The notes beneath the pieces are model-generated. The model searched no databases. It worked only from the letters and a program-made list of their open reading frames with translations, and was not told the DNA's origin. The position numbers and the translations under genes are program-made. DNA of 12,295 nt from the NCBI GenBank assembly GCA_903834675.1, contig CAILKC010000416.1, positions 1-12,295 on the forward strand, read 5' to 3'. Position 1 is the first letter of the stretch; every line of letters starts with the position of its first letter. This DNA is from an uncultured Victivallales bacterium (GTDB lineage Bacteria; Verrucomicrobiota; Lentisphaeria; Oligosphaerales; JAFGRS01). Below, one piece after another: positions 6,467 through 12,281 of the stretch.

Positions 6467-7399
6467 TCAGACGTACTCGACGGTGGCCGGCGGTTTGGGC
6501 GTGAGGTCGTAGAGGCAGCGGTTCACGCCTGGGATGGCGGTGATGCGTTGGCAGAGGCGTTCCAGCTTGGGCCAGGGGAGGCGGGTCACGGTGGCTTCAC
6601 GGGCATCGACGCTCTCGATGCAGCGCACCACGATAATTTCACCGAACTCGCGGCGGCCGTTGCGGATGCCGGTGGCGTAATCGCTGAGCAGGACCGCCAG
6701 GTACTGGAAGGCGCCGGTGTCGGCCAGTTCCTCCTCGACGATAGCAGTGGCGGCCCGCACGGTGTTCAAGCGGGCTTGGGTGACCTCGCCGACGATGCGG
6801 GTGGCCAAGGCTGGCCCGGGGAAAGGGATGCGTTCCGCGATCGCGGCCGGCAAGCCCAGCAGGCGGGCCACTTCGCGTACGCCGTCCTTGCGCAGTTCCT
6901 TCAACGGCTCCAGTACCGCGTAGCCGTAGGCCTTCTGCGGATCGATGCCGAGTTGGGCCAGGATGTTGTGCTGTCGTTTGATGCCCGCGATGGTCTCCTC
7001 GATGTCCGTCAGAATCGTGCCGTGCAGGAGGAACTTGGCCCCGGACTCGCGCACGATGCGACCAAACACCTTGGCGTAGAAGGTGTCCGTGATCGCCTGG
7101 CGCTTCCATTCCGGGTCGGTGATCCCCTTGAGGGCGCCCAGGAACTCGGCGCGAGCGTCCACGACCTCGATGGGAATGTTCAGCTCGGCGAAGGTTTTGG
7201 CCACGCGTTGCGGCTCGCCCTCGCGCATCAGGGCGTTATCGATGAACACGGTTTTGAGCTGCTTGCCCAGGGCGCGGTGCCCGAGCGCGGTCACCACCGA
7301 GCTGTCCACGCCACCGCTGAGCGCGTTGATGGCGATGGCGCTGCCCACGCTGGCCCGCAGGTCCGCGATCTGCTTGTCGACGAAAGCTTTGTAGTCCAT
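6467..7399 (-). CDS. guaA: GMP synthase ATP-pyrophosphatase subunit, stand-alone
   Basis: This 310-residue protein matches the C-terminal half of GMP synthase, which adenylates XMP and aminates it to GMP. The PP-loop LSGGVDSSV is at 27-35, HGTILTD at 126-132, EPLKELRKDGVR at 164-175, PFPGPALATRI at 192-202, and the closing KPPATVEYV resembles the usual KPPATIEWE. There is no glutaminase (GATase) domain and none is encoded in the window. The protein therefore resembles the archaeal two-subunit form (GuaAa plus GuaAb), in which ammonia comes from a separate partner. The segment that usually reads HNVGGLP is changed to HNILAQLG. The start at 7399 is preferred over ATG 7414 because GGAGG (7407-7411) lies seven bases upstream. 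A paralogue with another nucleotide substrate remains possible. Confidence 0.85.
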   Translation of the reverse strand: MDYKAFVDKQIADLRASVGSAIAINALSGGVDSSVVTALGHRALGKQLKTVFIDNALMREGEPQRVAKTFAELNIPIEVVDARAEFLGALKGITDPEWKRQAITDTFYAKVFGRIVRESGAKFLLHGTILTDIEETIAGIKRQHNILAQLGIDPQKAYGYAVLEPLKELRKDGVREVARLLGLPAAIAERIPFPGPALATRIVGEVTQARLNTVRAATAIVEEELADTGAFQYLAVLLSDYATGIRNGRREFGEIIVVRCIESVDAREATVTRLPWPKLERLCQRITAIPGVNRCLYDLTPKPPATVEYV

Positions 7400-7406
7400 C
7401 CAGCAG

Positions 7407-7411
7407 CCTCC
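7407..7411 (-). promoter_or_regulatory. Ribosome binding site fixing the GMP synthase start
   Basis: GGAGG, seven bases before ATG 7399, decides against the in-frame ATG at 7414, which lies upstream of it. Confidence 0.75.
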
Positions 7412-7414
7412 CAT

Positions 7415-7756
7415 TGAGACGATGCGACCCCCACCAGAGGCGCGGGGTCAGGCGTTCCTGGCCGGACGGGATGCAGCCTGCGCCGGACTCTGCTCCCGAC
7501 CGGCGAGCCCGACCGCGCCTCTCTTGACGTCCGGCAACGATGCGTCACCGTACCACCCCGTTTCCCTGTCCGCCAGCGCGGCCAGCGGGCGCCCAAGGTG
7601 GTTCCAGGATAACGGGCGGCTGGCGATCACGACGTGCATACCTGTGCGGCGGCAACCTCCTGCTGACTAACATGAGGCGACCCCGCCTCTGGGTGAGCGC
7701 AACGCCTTGGCGAGCGCCGGATCAGGGCGGGCCGTCGCGGCAAGTACACGCCCCGC
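7415..7756. other. 342-nt gap between the glycoside block and GMP synthase
   Basis: No supported gene. A 63-codon minus-strand frame (7448-7639) has no recognisable protein. A full AGGAGG at 7656-7661 lies 16 bases before its ATG, too far to be convincing. A perfect 6-bp stem with a 4-nt loop (GAGGCG-ACCC-CGCCTC) lies at 7674-7689, about 70 nt past the end of the preceding gene, and is a weak terminator candidate. The gap should hold the GMP synthase promoter, but no clear -35/-10 pair was found. Confidence 0.5.
7674..7689 (-). terminator. Weak stem-loop downstream of the glycoside block
   Basis: GAGGCG and CGCCTC form a perfect 6-bp stem around a 4-nt loop. It lies past the last gene of the four-gene block and before the GMP synthase gene. 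There is no U-tract. Confidence 0.3.
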
Positions 7757-8551
7757 TTACGCCAGCCAGCCAGCGAGGGTCCGCAGGCCGGGCTCGATGG
7801 CGGCGTGGCTCTGGGGCTCCAGGGCCAGGACGCCGGAGTAGCCGGAGGCGCGCAGAATCTGCATGACCTCCGCGTGCCGCACCGCGCCGGTGCCGAGGTC
7901 GACCTGGGTCGCGCCGGGCTTGCCGGGGCCCTGCCAGTGCGGGTTGACGTAGTCCTTGACGTGGAAATGGAGGGTCCACGGCCGCGCCAGGCGGGTGGCC
8001 TCGACCTCGTCCTGCTGCCAGAGGTGAAAGTTGCCCGTGTCCAGGCAGAGGCGCAGACCGGCGCTGCCGAGGGACTCCATCAGGCGCAGCATGTCCTGGA
8101 CCTTGTGCATGAGGGTACCGGCGTTCTCGACCACGAGGGTGAGCCCGGTCTTCTCGAAGCGGGTCAGCACAGCGCCCAGACGCTCGCGGTAGCGTTGGAA
8201 CATGTCCTCGCCGGCGTAGGTGTGCTGGGTACCGTAGGTGAAGACGAGCTGCGAGCCGAGGATGGCGGCGTTCTCATAGCCGGCGGCAAAGGCCTCGGCC
8301 GCGGTGGCCTCGGCCTGGGCACCCGTGGCACAGAGGTCGGCAGGGATGTAGTAGCAGGCGCAGGCGAGACCCTGACGATCCATGGCCCTACGCACCTCCC
8401 GTGCCGGGGCCGTGTTCAGAAAGGTCGGGAAGATGTCGAGGGTCTGGGTGCCCCAGCCCTTGACGAGGGCAAGATAGCCGTCCAAGTCCAACGCTTTGCC
8501 CTGCCACTCTTTGATCGGGCCAGAGGTCATCAGACCGGTCTGCAGCGCCAT
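7757..8551 (-). CDS. Sugar isomerase/epimerase-like TIM barrel (second copy)
   Basis: This 264-residue protein belongs to the xylose isomerase-like TIM-barrel superfamily (AP endonuclease 2 fold). The four expected metal ligands fall at the ends of strands: E142 in VVENAG, D171 in LCLDTGNFH, H197 in LHFHVKDY and E245 in LALEPQ. Metal-dependent isomerisation, epimerisation or, in recently described relatives, lyase or deglycosylation chemistry on keto-sugars is possible; the substrate cannot be read from the sequence. It shares the metal-site pattern but little else with the TIM barrel at 10988-11767. It is the last gene of the block, 84 nt after the amidohydrolase. AAGGAG (8559-8564), seven bases before ATG 8551, fixes the start against an upstream in-frame extension to 8596. 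Confidence 0.85.
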   Translation of the reverse strand: MALQTGLMTSGPIKEWQGKALDLDGYLALVKGWGTQTLDIFPTFLNTAPAREVRRAMDRQGLACACYYIPADLCATGAQAEATAAEAFAAGYENAAILGSQLVFTYGTQHTYAGEDMFQRYRERLGAVLTRFEKTGLTLVVENAGTLMHKVQDMLRLMESLGSAGLRLCLDTGNFHLWQQDEVEATRLARPWTLHFHVKDYVNPHWQGPGKPGATQVDLGTGAVRHAEVMQILRASGYSGVLALEPQSHAAIEPGLRTLAGWLA

Positions 8552-8630
8552 GGTCAGTCTCCTTTCGCCTTCAGTACGGACGCCGAGAGCACCCACACCA
8601 TGGCCGGGCCAGGGGGGTTGTCAAAGGGGG

Positions 8631-8643
8631 CCGCCTCAGGCGG
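8631..8643 (-). terminator. Small hairpin with the amidohydrolase stop codon in its loop
   Basis: On the transcript CCGCC-TGA-GGCGG forms a 5-bp stem whose 3-nt loop is exactly the TGA stop codon. It is followed by CCCCCTTTGA, not a U-run. It may be a 3'-end stabiliser or weak pause site, or a coincidence of GC-rich codons around the stop. Confidence 0.3.
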
Positions 8644-9418
8644 TCTCGAGGCGGAACAACGAGAGGATGTTGCCGGCGTTGACCGTCTCGCGCAGGGCCG
8701 GCGGGGCCCCGACTTCGTCGAAAAGGCGGTCGTGGAAGCGGATGTACTTCTCGACCTCGTGGTGCTCACCGAAGTAGGACGTGTCCGTCCCGAAGCACAG
8801 TTTCTTGAAGCAGTCCTCGAGCAACTGGCCGTTGGGGGCGAACATCTCGCGCCAGAACAGCATGGAGCGCAGGATCGCGGTGCCGCCGGAGAGATCGGCG
8901 TAGACGGTCGGATGCGCCCACATCACCTTCCAGCACTCATCCCAGAGCGGGTTGCCGAAATGCGCCATCAGGATGCGCAGATGCGGCACGTAGCGTTCGA
9001 TGGTGTCCATGTGGCAGGTGCGCATGTCGTCCAGCTTCACCCGATACTTTGGCGAGTAGTCGGCGTCGTGCATCAGGTAGCCCGTATGGAAGACGGCGAC
9101 GCCGTCGCGTTCCTTGATGGCCTCGTAGAGCGGGTAGTAGCGCTCGTCGGCATAGGAATGTTGGGGAATGAAGAACTTGATGCCGCGGGCGCCCTGGTCG
9201 AAGAGCCGATGGATCTCGCCGACACCGGTGCGGTCCATCTCGATGATCGGTACCGGGATCACGAAGCTTCCCATCTTGCGGTGAGAGGCGAAGACTTCGT
9301 CGGGCGCCATGATCAGGACCACGCCATCAATGCCCTGCTTGCGGCAGGTGGCGATATACTGCTTCGGCGACCCTGCCAAGCGGGTCGCGGCTCCGTGGGC
9401 ATGCGAGTCAATCCGCAT
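8636..9418 (-). CDS. Amidohydrolase-2 family metal-dependent hydrolase
   Basis: This 260-residue TIM-barrel protein belongs to the amidohydrolase-related family (Amidohydro_2). DSHAH at 4-8 gives the first metal-binding pair. K81 sits in GARGIKFF, H111 in VAVFHTGY, H153 in MAHFGNP and D212 in FGTDTSYF. AGNILSLF at 248-255 is the usual C-terminal helix signature. Family members hydrolyse lactones or decarboxylate ring acids, and some act on sugar acid lactones. A lactonase or hydrolase step on an oxidised sugar would fit the neighbours, but that is inference. No signal peptide, so cytosolic. It follows the DUF1080 gene by 42 nt, with GAGG seven bases before ATG 9418. Confidence 0.85.
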   Translation of the reverse strand: MRIDSHAHGAATRLAGSPKQYIATCRKQGIDGVVLIMAPDEVFASHRKMGSFVIPVPIIEMDRTGVGEIHRLFDQGARGIKFFIPQHSYADERYYPLYEAIKERDGVAVFHTGYLMHDADYSPKYRVKLDDMRTCHMDTIERYVPHLRILMAHFGNPLWDECWKVMWAHPTVYADLSGGTAILRSMLFWREMFAPNGQLLEDCFKKLCFGTDTSYFGEHHEVEKYIRFHDRLFDEVGAPPALRETVNAGNILSLFRLETA

Positions 9419-9437
9419 AATACAACCTCTTCCTCAC

Positions 9438-9460
9438 GGCTTTCGGGGTTGCAGAAAGCC
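9438..9460 (-). other. Intercistronic stem-loop after the DUF1080 gene
   Basis: GGCTTTC at 9438-9444 pairs exactly with GAAAGCC at 9454-9460 around a 9-nt loop. It starts at the base right after the DUF1080 stop and ends just before the amidohydrolase SD. It could stabilise the upstream message and set different levels for the two products. No U-run follows, so full termination is unlikely. Confidence 0.5.
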
Positions 9461-10966
9461 TCACGAGCCGGGTTTCAGCGGCACGGCCCAGATATTGCGG
9501 TACTGCACCGGGTTGCCGTGGTCCTGGAGAAGGATGGGGCCAGGCTTGTCGAGGTTGGCCCCCTCGCCGCCGCCGGTCGGGCCGGGGATGTCGAGGTTCT
9601 CGTGGATCAGCACGCCGTTATGCTGGAGCGTCAGTCGCGCGGCGGCGGTCTTGAGGCCCTGGGCGTCGAAGCGCGGGGCGTGGAACTCGAGGTCGTAGGT
9701 CTGCCACTGCAGCGGTGGGGCGCACATGTTGACGCGGGGCCGGGCGACCTTGTAGATGCCGCCGCACTCGTTGTCCAAGCCCTCGAGGCCGTAGCTGTCG
9801 AGCACCTGCACTTCATAGCGTCCCTGGAGGTAGACGCCACTGTTGCCACGGGACTGTCCCCTGGCTTCGGGCAGGAAGGGCGTGCGGAACTCGAGGTGCA
9901 GGCGACAGTCGGTGAACGGGTCCTTGGTGACGAGGGAACCCGCCTTGGGGCTGATCTCCATAGCGCCATCGCCCAGCAGCTTCCAGCGGCTGCCGCGGGG
10001 AGGCTCCTGCATGCCGACGCGCTTCCACGGCACCTTGTCAGGTTCGGTTTCGGGGGCAAAGGGCGTCTTCAGCACCTCCTGGCCGGCGACGCCCTCCTTG
10101 GTACAGGGTCCGGCAGCCTCCCAACTGAGAAGGGTGCCATTGACGCGGGCGCCAAGCGTGTCGAGGGCGGCGCCGTCCGCCGCCGTGGCGGCGAGGCGGG
10201 CCTTGAGGCTCTCGACGGGCATGCCATCGAGGCCGACCAGGCGCAGGTGCGCGGCCCAATCGCCGCCGCCCTGGCTGACCTTGACCAACAGCTCATTCCA
10301 ACCTGCCCGCAGGTCGGCTTCGACCCTATCCTGACCCACGGTCAACGGGCGCGGCACGTTGTTCTCGAGAAGGACGGCGCCATTGAGCCAGACCTTGACC
10401 CCGTCATCCGAGCCGATCTCGAACTTCACTCGGCAGGCCGCAGGGCTCTGGATGGCATTGCGCAGGTAAGCCGCCGCCTGATCGGCGGCACCGACCTCAC
10501 GCTTCAGGTCGATGATACCGTAGGGTCGATCGCCCTGGCGCCAGGGGTCGAGGGAAGCGCCAGCGAAGAGCACAACGGCGTCCGGCGGCGGCTTGGCGCC
10601 GAGGGTAGGCGACAGTCTCTGGACCGGCTTGAGGGTGGCCGTCCCCTGCAACGGCGCCGGCAGCGTGCCACTCAGCACCCCAGCGGCGAGGCGCAGAGCC
10701 TCGCCAAAGCGCACCTCGCCGTCGACAACCAGACCGTCCATGGACGCCAACGGCGCCCCGGGCAGGTCAAAAGCGGCCAGCAGGTTGAGCCGGTAGGCGC
10801 CCTTGCCCAAGGCGATCACCTGCGCCGCGATGGGCTTCTCGCCGACAGGGGTCGCCAGCGTGCCGGCCCAGTCACCCATGCAGGGATCACCCTCCGCGGC
10901 AAGACCCGCCCCGCAGAGCCCCACGACCACCGCCGCCACCCACCGTCGCCAGCCTTTGGTCCGCAT
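9461..10966 (-). CDS. Secreted DUF1080 (3-keto-disaccharide hydrolase) protein with embedded beta-sandwich
   Basis: This 501-residue protein starts with a signal peptide: basic KGWRR, a hydrophobic core at 10-21 and a probable cut near residue 24. Residues 26-120 form a small beta-rich region with no name I can give. DUF1080 begins with VVLFAGASLDPW at 131-142 and is then interrupted. Residues 150-245 (GSDDGVKVWLNG at 185-196, GWNELLVKV at 222-230) look like a PA14/discoidin-like sandwich. A short linker domain at about 280-315 follows. DUF1080 resumes from about 325 with RGNSGVYLQGRYEVQVLDSYG in 373-393 (split by the strand turn), CGGIYKVARPRVN at 401-413 and LQDHGNPVQYRNIW at 480-493. Characterised relatives cleave 3-keto-glycosides in the periplasm or outside the cell. 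The GGGAG SD lies nine bases before ATG 10966. Confidence 0.88.
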   Translation of the reverse strand: MRTKGWRRWVAAVVVGLCGAGLAAEGDPCMGDWAGTLATPVGEKPIAAQVIALGKGAYRLNLLAAFDLPGAPLASMDGLVVDGEVRFGEALRLAAGVLSGTLPAPLQGTATLKPVQRLSPTLGAKPPPDAVVLFAGASLDPWRQGDRPYGIIDLKREVGAADQAAAYLRNAIQSPAACRVKFEIGSDDGVKVWLNGAVLLENNVPRPLTVGQDRVEADLRAGWNELLVKVSQGGGDWAAHLRLVGLDGMPVESLKARLAATAADGAALDTLGARVNGTLLSWEAAGPCTKEGVAGQEVLKTPFAPETEPDKVPWKRVGMQEPPRGSRWKLLGDGAMEISPKAGSLVTKDPFTDCRLHLEFRTPFLPEARGQSRGNSGVYLQGRYEVQVLDSYGLEGLDNECGGIYKVARPRVNMCAPPLQWQTYDLEFHAPRFDAQGLKTAAARLTLQHNGVLIHENLDIPGPTGGGEGANLDKPGPILLQDHGNPVQYRNIWAVPLKPGS

Positions 10967-10987
10967 GCGCCTGGACTCCCCCTCTCC

Positions 10988-11767
10988 TCACATGGCGAAG
11001 ATCGCGTCCATATCCTTGCTGATCGCCTTCACGGCGGCGCGCGGGTCCTCGCCGGGCCCCTTCAGTTCGGCAGTGATGGCATCGTTGTAGCCGACCTCTC
11101 GCAGGGCACTCATGACCGCCTTCCAGTCGATGCTACCCTCGAGCAACTGGGTCCAGGCGTGTTTGGGACCATCGAAGCCCTTGATATGGATCTTACGCAG
11201 GCGCGGCCCGAGGGTGCGAATCCACTGCTGCGGGAAACCGTAGGCAACGATATTGCCGACGTCGAAATAGGCGGCCATGTACGGGCTCTTGAAGCTGTCG
11301 ATGTAGGCCGCGAACTCGATGGGACTGAGCAGGAATTTGTTCCAGACATTCTCCACCGCCAGGGCAACCTTGGCCTTGGCCGCCTGCGGCAAAACCGCAG
11401 CGAGGGTATCGCGGGAGCGCTCCCAGGCCTGTTCGTAGGTGACGTCGACCTTGACCACGGCAGGTACGATCAGGACGATGTCGCCACCGAGCGCTGCCGC
11501 GGTGTCAAGGCTCTGGATCACGCCGGCCACCGACTTGGCACGCACGGCCGGGTCCGGGTCGGAGAACGGACTGCCCCAGTGGTCCGAGTTCATGACGCTG
11601 CTGACCGCCACCCCGGACGCCTTGGACGCCTTCAGGTAGGTGGCGCGCTCCTCGTCGGTGCGCAGGGTGGGGACTTCCACGCACTGGAAGCCCATCTCGG
11701 CAGCCAGGGCGAACCGGGCGGCGGGCTCCCCGTTGGGCAGACAGGCGTAACAGATACCCTTCTTCAT
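10988..11767 (-). CDS. Sugar isomerase/epimerase-like TIM barrel (first copy)
   Basis: This 259-residue protein is of the xylose isomerase-like TIM-barrel superfamily, closest in look to UlaE-type L-ribulose-5-phosphate 3-epimerase relatives. The metal ligands are E139 (LAVENVWN), D169 (YFDVGNIV), H194 (KIHIKGF) and E234 (ITAEL). The segment from NKFLLSPIEF to AAYFDVGN is typical of the UlaE-like subgroup. The real substrate may be a free or keto-sugar and not a phosphate. It is the first gene of the glycoside block, with only 21 nt to the DUF1080 gene. The start at ATG 11767 is set by GGAGG (11774-11778) six bases upstream. The frame stays open to 11989, but that extension crosses intergenic repeats and is rejected. 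Confidence 0.88.
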   Translation of the reverse strand: MKKGICYACLPNGEPAARFALAAEMGFQCVEVPTLRTDEERATYLKASKASGVAVSSVMNSDHWGSPFSDPDPAVRAKSVAGVIQSLDTAAALGGDIVLIVPAVVKVDVTYEQAWERSRDTLAAVLPQAAKAKVALAVENVWNKFLLSPIEFAAYIDSFKSPYMAAYFDVGNIVAYGFPQQWIRTLGPRLRKIHIKGFDGPKHAWTQLLEGSIDWKAVMSALREVGYNDAITAELKGPGEDPRAAVKAISKDMDAIFAM

Positions 11768-11873
11768 ACTGATCCTCCAATCCACTCTCTGGATGGTTAG
11801 TCCGTGCTTGGCCAGTCGCGCAGCCAGACGGTCCCGGCCTGCGGCTCTCTCAACATACACATCTCCGCCCAAG

Positions 11874-11897
11874 TTCAACCCCGAAGGGGCGCCATCC
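11874..11897 (-). repeat. Short hairpin repeat, copy 2
   Basis: The reverse complement matches 15-38 at 23 of 24 bases. The core CCCCGAAGGGG forms a tight hairpin. Its orientation is opposite to copy 1, so the pair flanks the whole gene-bearing part of the window as an inverted repeat. Confidence 0.65.
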
Positions 11898-11901
11898 CTC
11901 A

Positions 11902-11925
11902 GCCCAGGGCAGCGCCCCATGGGCG
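11902..11925. repeat. Imperfect hairpin, related to 12228-12246
   Basis: GCCCAGGGC is followed by AGC and then GCCCCATGGGC. The arms pair apart from a two-base bulge. It resembles the perfect hairpin CCCAGGGC-AAC-GCCCTGGG at 12228-12246 in core, loop length and position beside a GGGG-loop-CCCC unit. It appears to be a decayed copy of the same module. Confidence 0.5.
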
Positions 11926-11990
11926 CTAAGATAACGAAACTCGGTCGCTTTTCGCCCTCCGAAAGCGGTGTCGAGCCACCGCACTCCAAA

Positions 11991-12012
11991 GCACCCCACG
12001 TTGTTGGGGTGC
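11991..12012. repeat. Perfect 8-bp hairpin
   Basis: GCACCCCA and TGGGGTGC are exactly complementary around the 6-nt loop CGTTGT. It sits inside the compound palindrome and shares two bases with its left arm. Confidence 0.55.
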
Positions 12013-12025
12013 AGTATGATACCGC

Positions 12026-12043
12026 CTGGCGTGGCGCAGCCAG
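12026..12043. repeat. Small inner hairpin
   Basis: CTGGC and GCCAG form a 5-bp stem with an 8-nt loop, between the inner 8-bp hairpin and the right arm of the compound palindrome. Confidence 0.35.
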
Positions 12044-12201
12044 ACAGGCTTTGGACTGTCGGCGGCTTGACGCCGCTTTCTCACCCTTTGGGGTCGTAAG
12101 CGGACCTCTGAGTAGTTACCCTAGACGCCTATAGCCGCGGTCTTGGCAGGGTTCTCAGCTACGAAGAAAGACGACCTGTGCAATAAGGAAGTCCGCCTGG
12201 A

Positions 12202-12281
12202 GCGCTGAAGGCGCGCGGCCATACCAGCCCAGGGCAACGCCCTGGGAATAGGATAGTTATGGGTTTGAGCCCTGTAGGGGC
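12202..12281. repeat. Hairpin repeat cluster, copy 3
   Basis: Three palindromes follow one another: GCGC-TGAAG-GCGC at 12202-12214; a perfect 8-bp stem CCCAGGGC/GCCCTGGG with loop AAC at 12228-12246; and GCCCT-GTA-GGGGC at 12269-12281, closed by one T-G pair. The alternation of a CCCAGGGC module with CCCC-loop-GGGG modules matches the arrangement at 11874-11925, so these seem to be units of one intergenic repeat family. The cluster may continue beyond the window end. Confidence 0.55.

Larger units (their letters stand above)
11961..12080. repeat. Compound palindromic element
   Basis: The arm at 11961-11992 and the reverse complement of 12048-12080 match at 28 of 32 aligned bases, with one single-base gap. 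Each arm contains its own hairpin: GCGGTG/CACCGC on the left, and the corresponding GCGGCG/CGCCGA on the right. Two of the four substitutions convert a T-A pair to a C-G pair at the same stem position, so pairing is kept. Between the arms lie a perfect 8-bp hairpin (11991-12012) and a 5-bp hairpin (12026-12043). There is no ORF inside. This looks like a non-coding mobile-type or structural repeat. Confidence 0.6.

Noticed and set aside
7448..7639. 63-codon minus-strand frame in the gap before the GMP synthase gene
   Set aside because: No recognisable protein. The only strong SD (AGGAGG, 7656-7661) is 16 bases from its ATG, and the C-terminal part has low-complexity composition.
7805..11800. 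Plus-strand 1331-codon reading frame
   Set aside because: It lies antisense to four well-supported genes in exact codon register, has no SD or recognisable domain, and reflects the rarity of TTA, CTA and TCA codons in the sense genes.
11852..11878. Possible promoter for the glycoside block (TTGAAC and TATGTT on the minus strand)
   Set aside because: The spacing is only 15 bases and the -35 lies inside a repeat copy. The match is no better than expected by chance in this length.
11768..11989. 74-codon N-terminal extension of the first TIM-barrel protein
   Set aside because: It crosses intergenic repeats, adds no family-like sequence, and GGAGG six bases before ATG 11767 fixes the start where the first barrel strand begins.
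12084..12200. Possible tRNA or small RNA gene in the flank
   Set aside because: No T-loop or anticodon-arm pattern and no stem-loop followed by a U-run.
15..12281. CRISPR array suggested by recurring palindromic units
   Set aside because: Copies are few, irregularly spaced, in both orientations and diverged, with no regular spacers and no cas genes.
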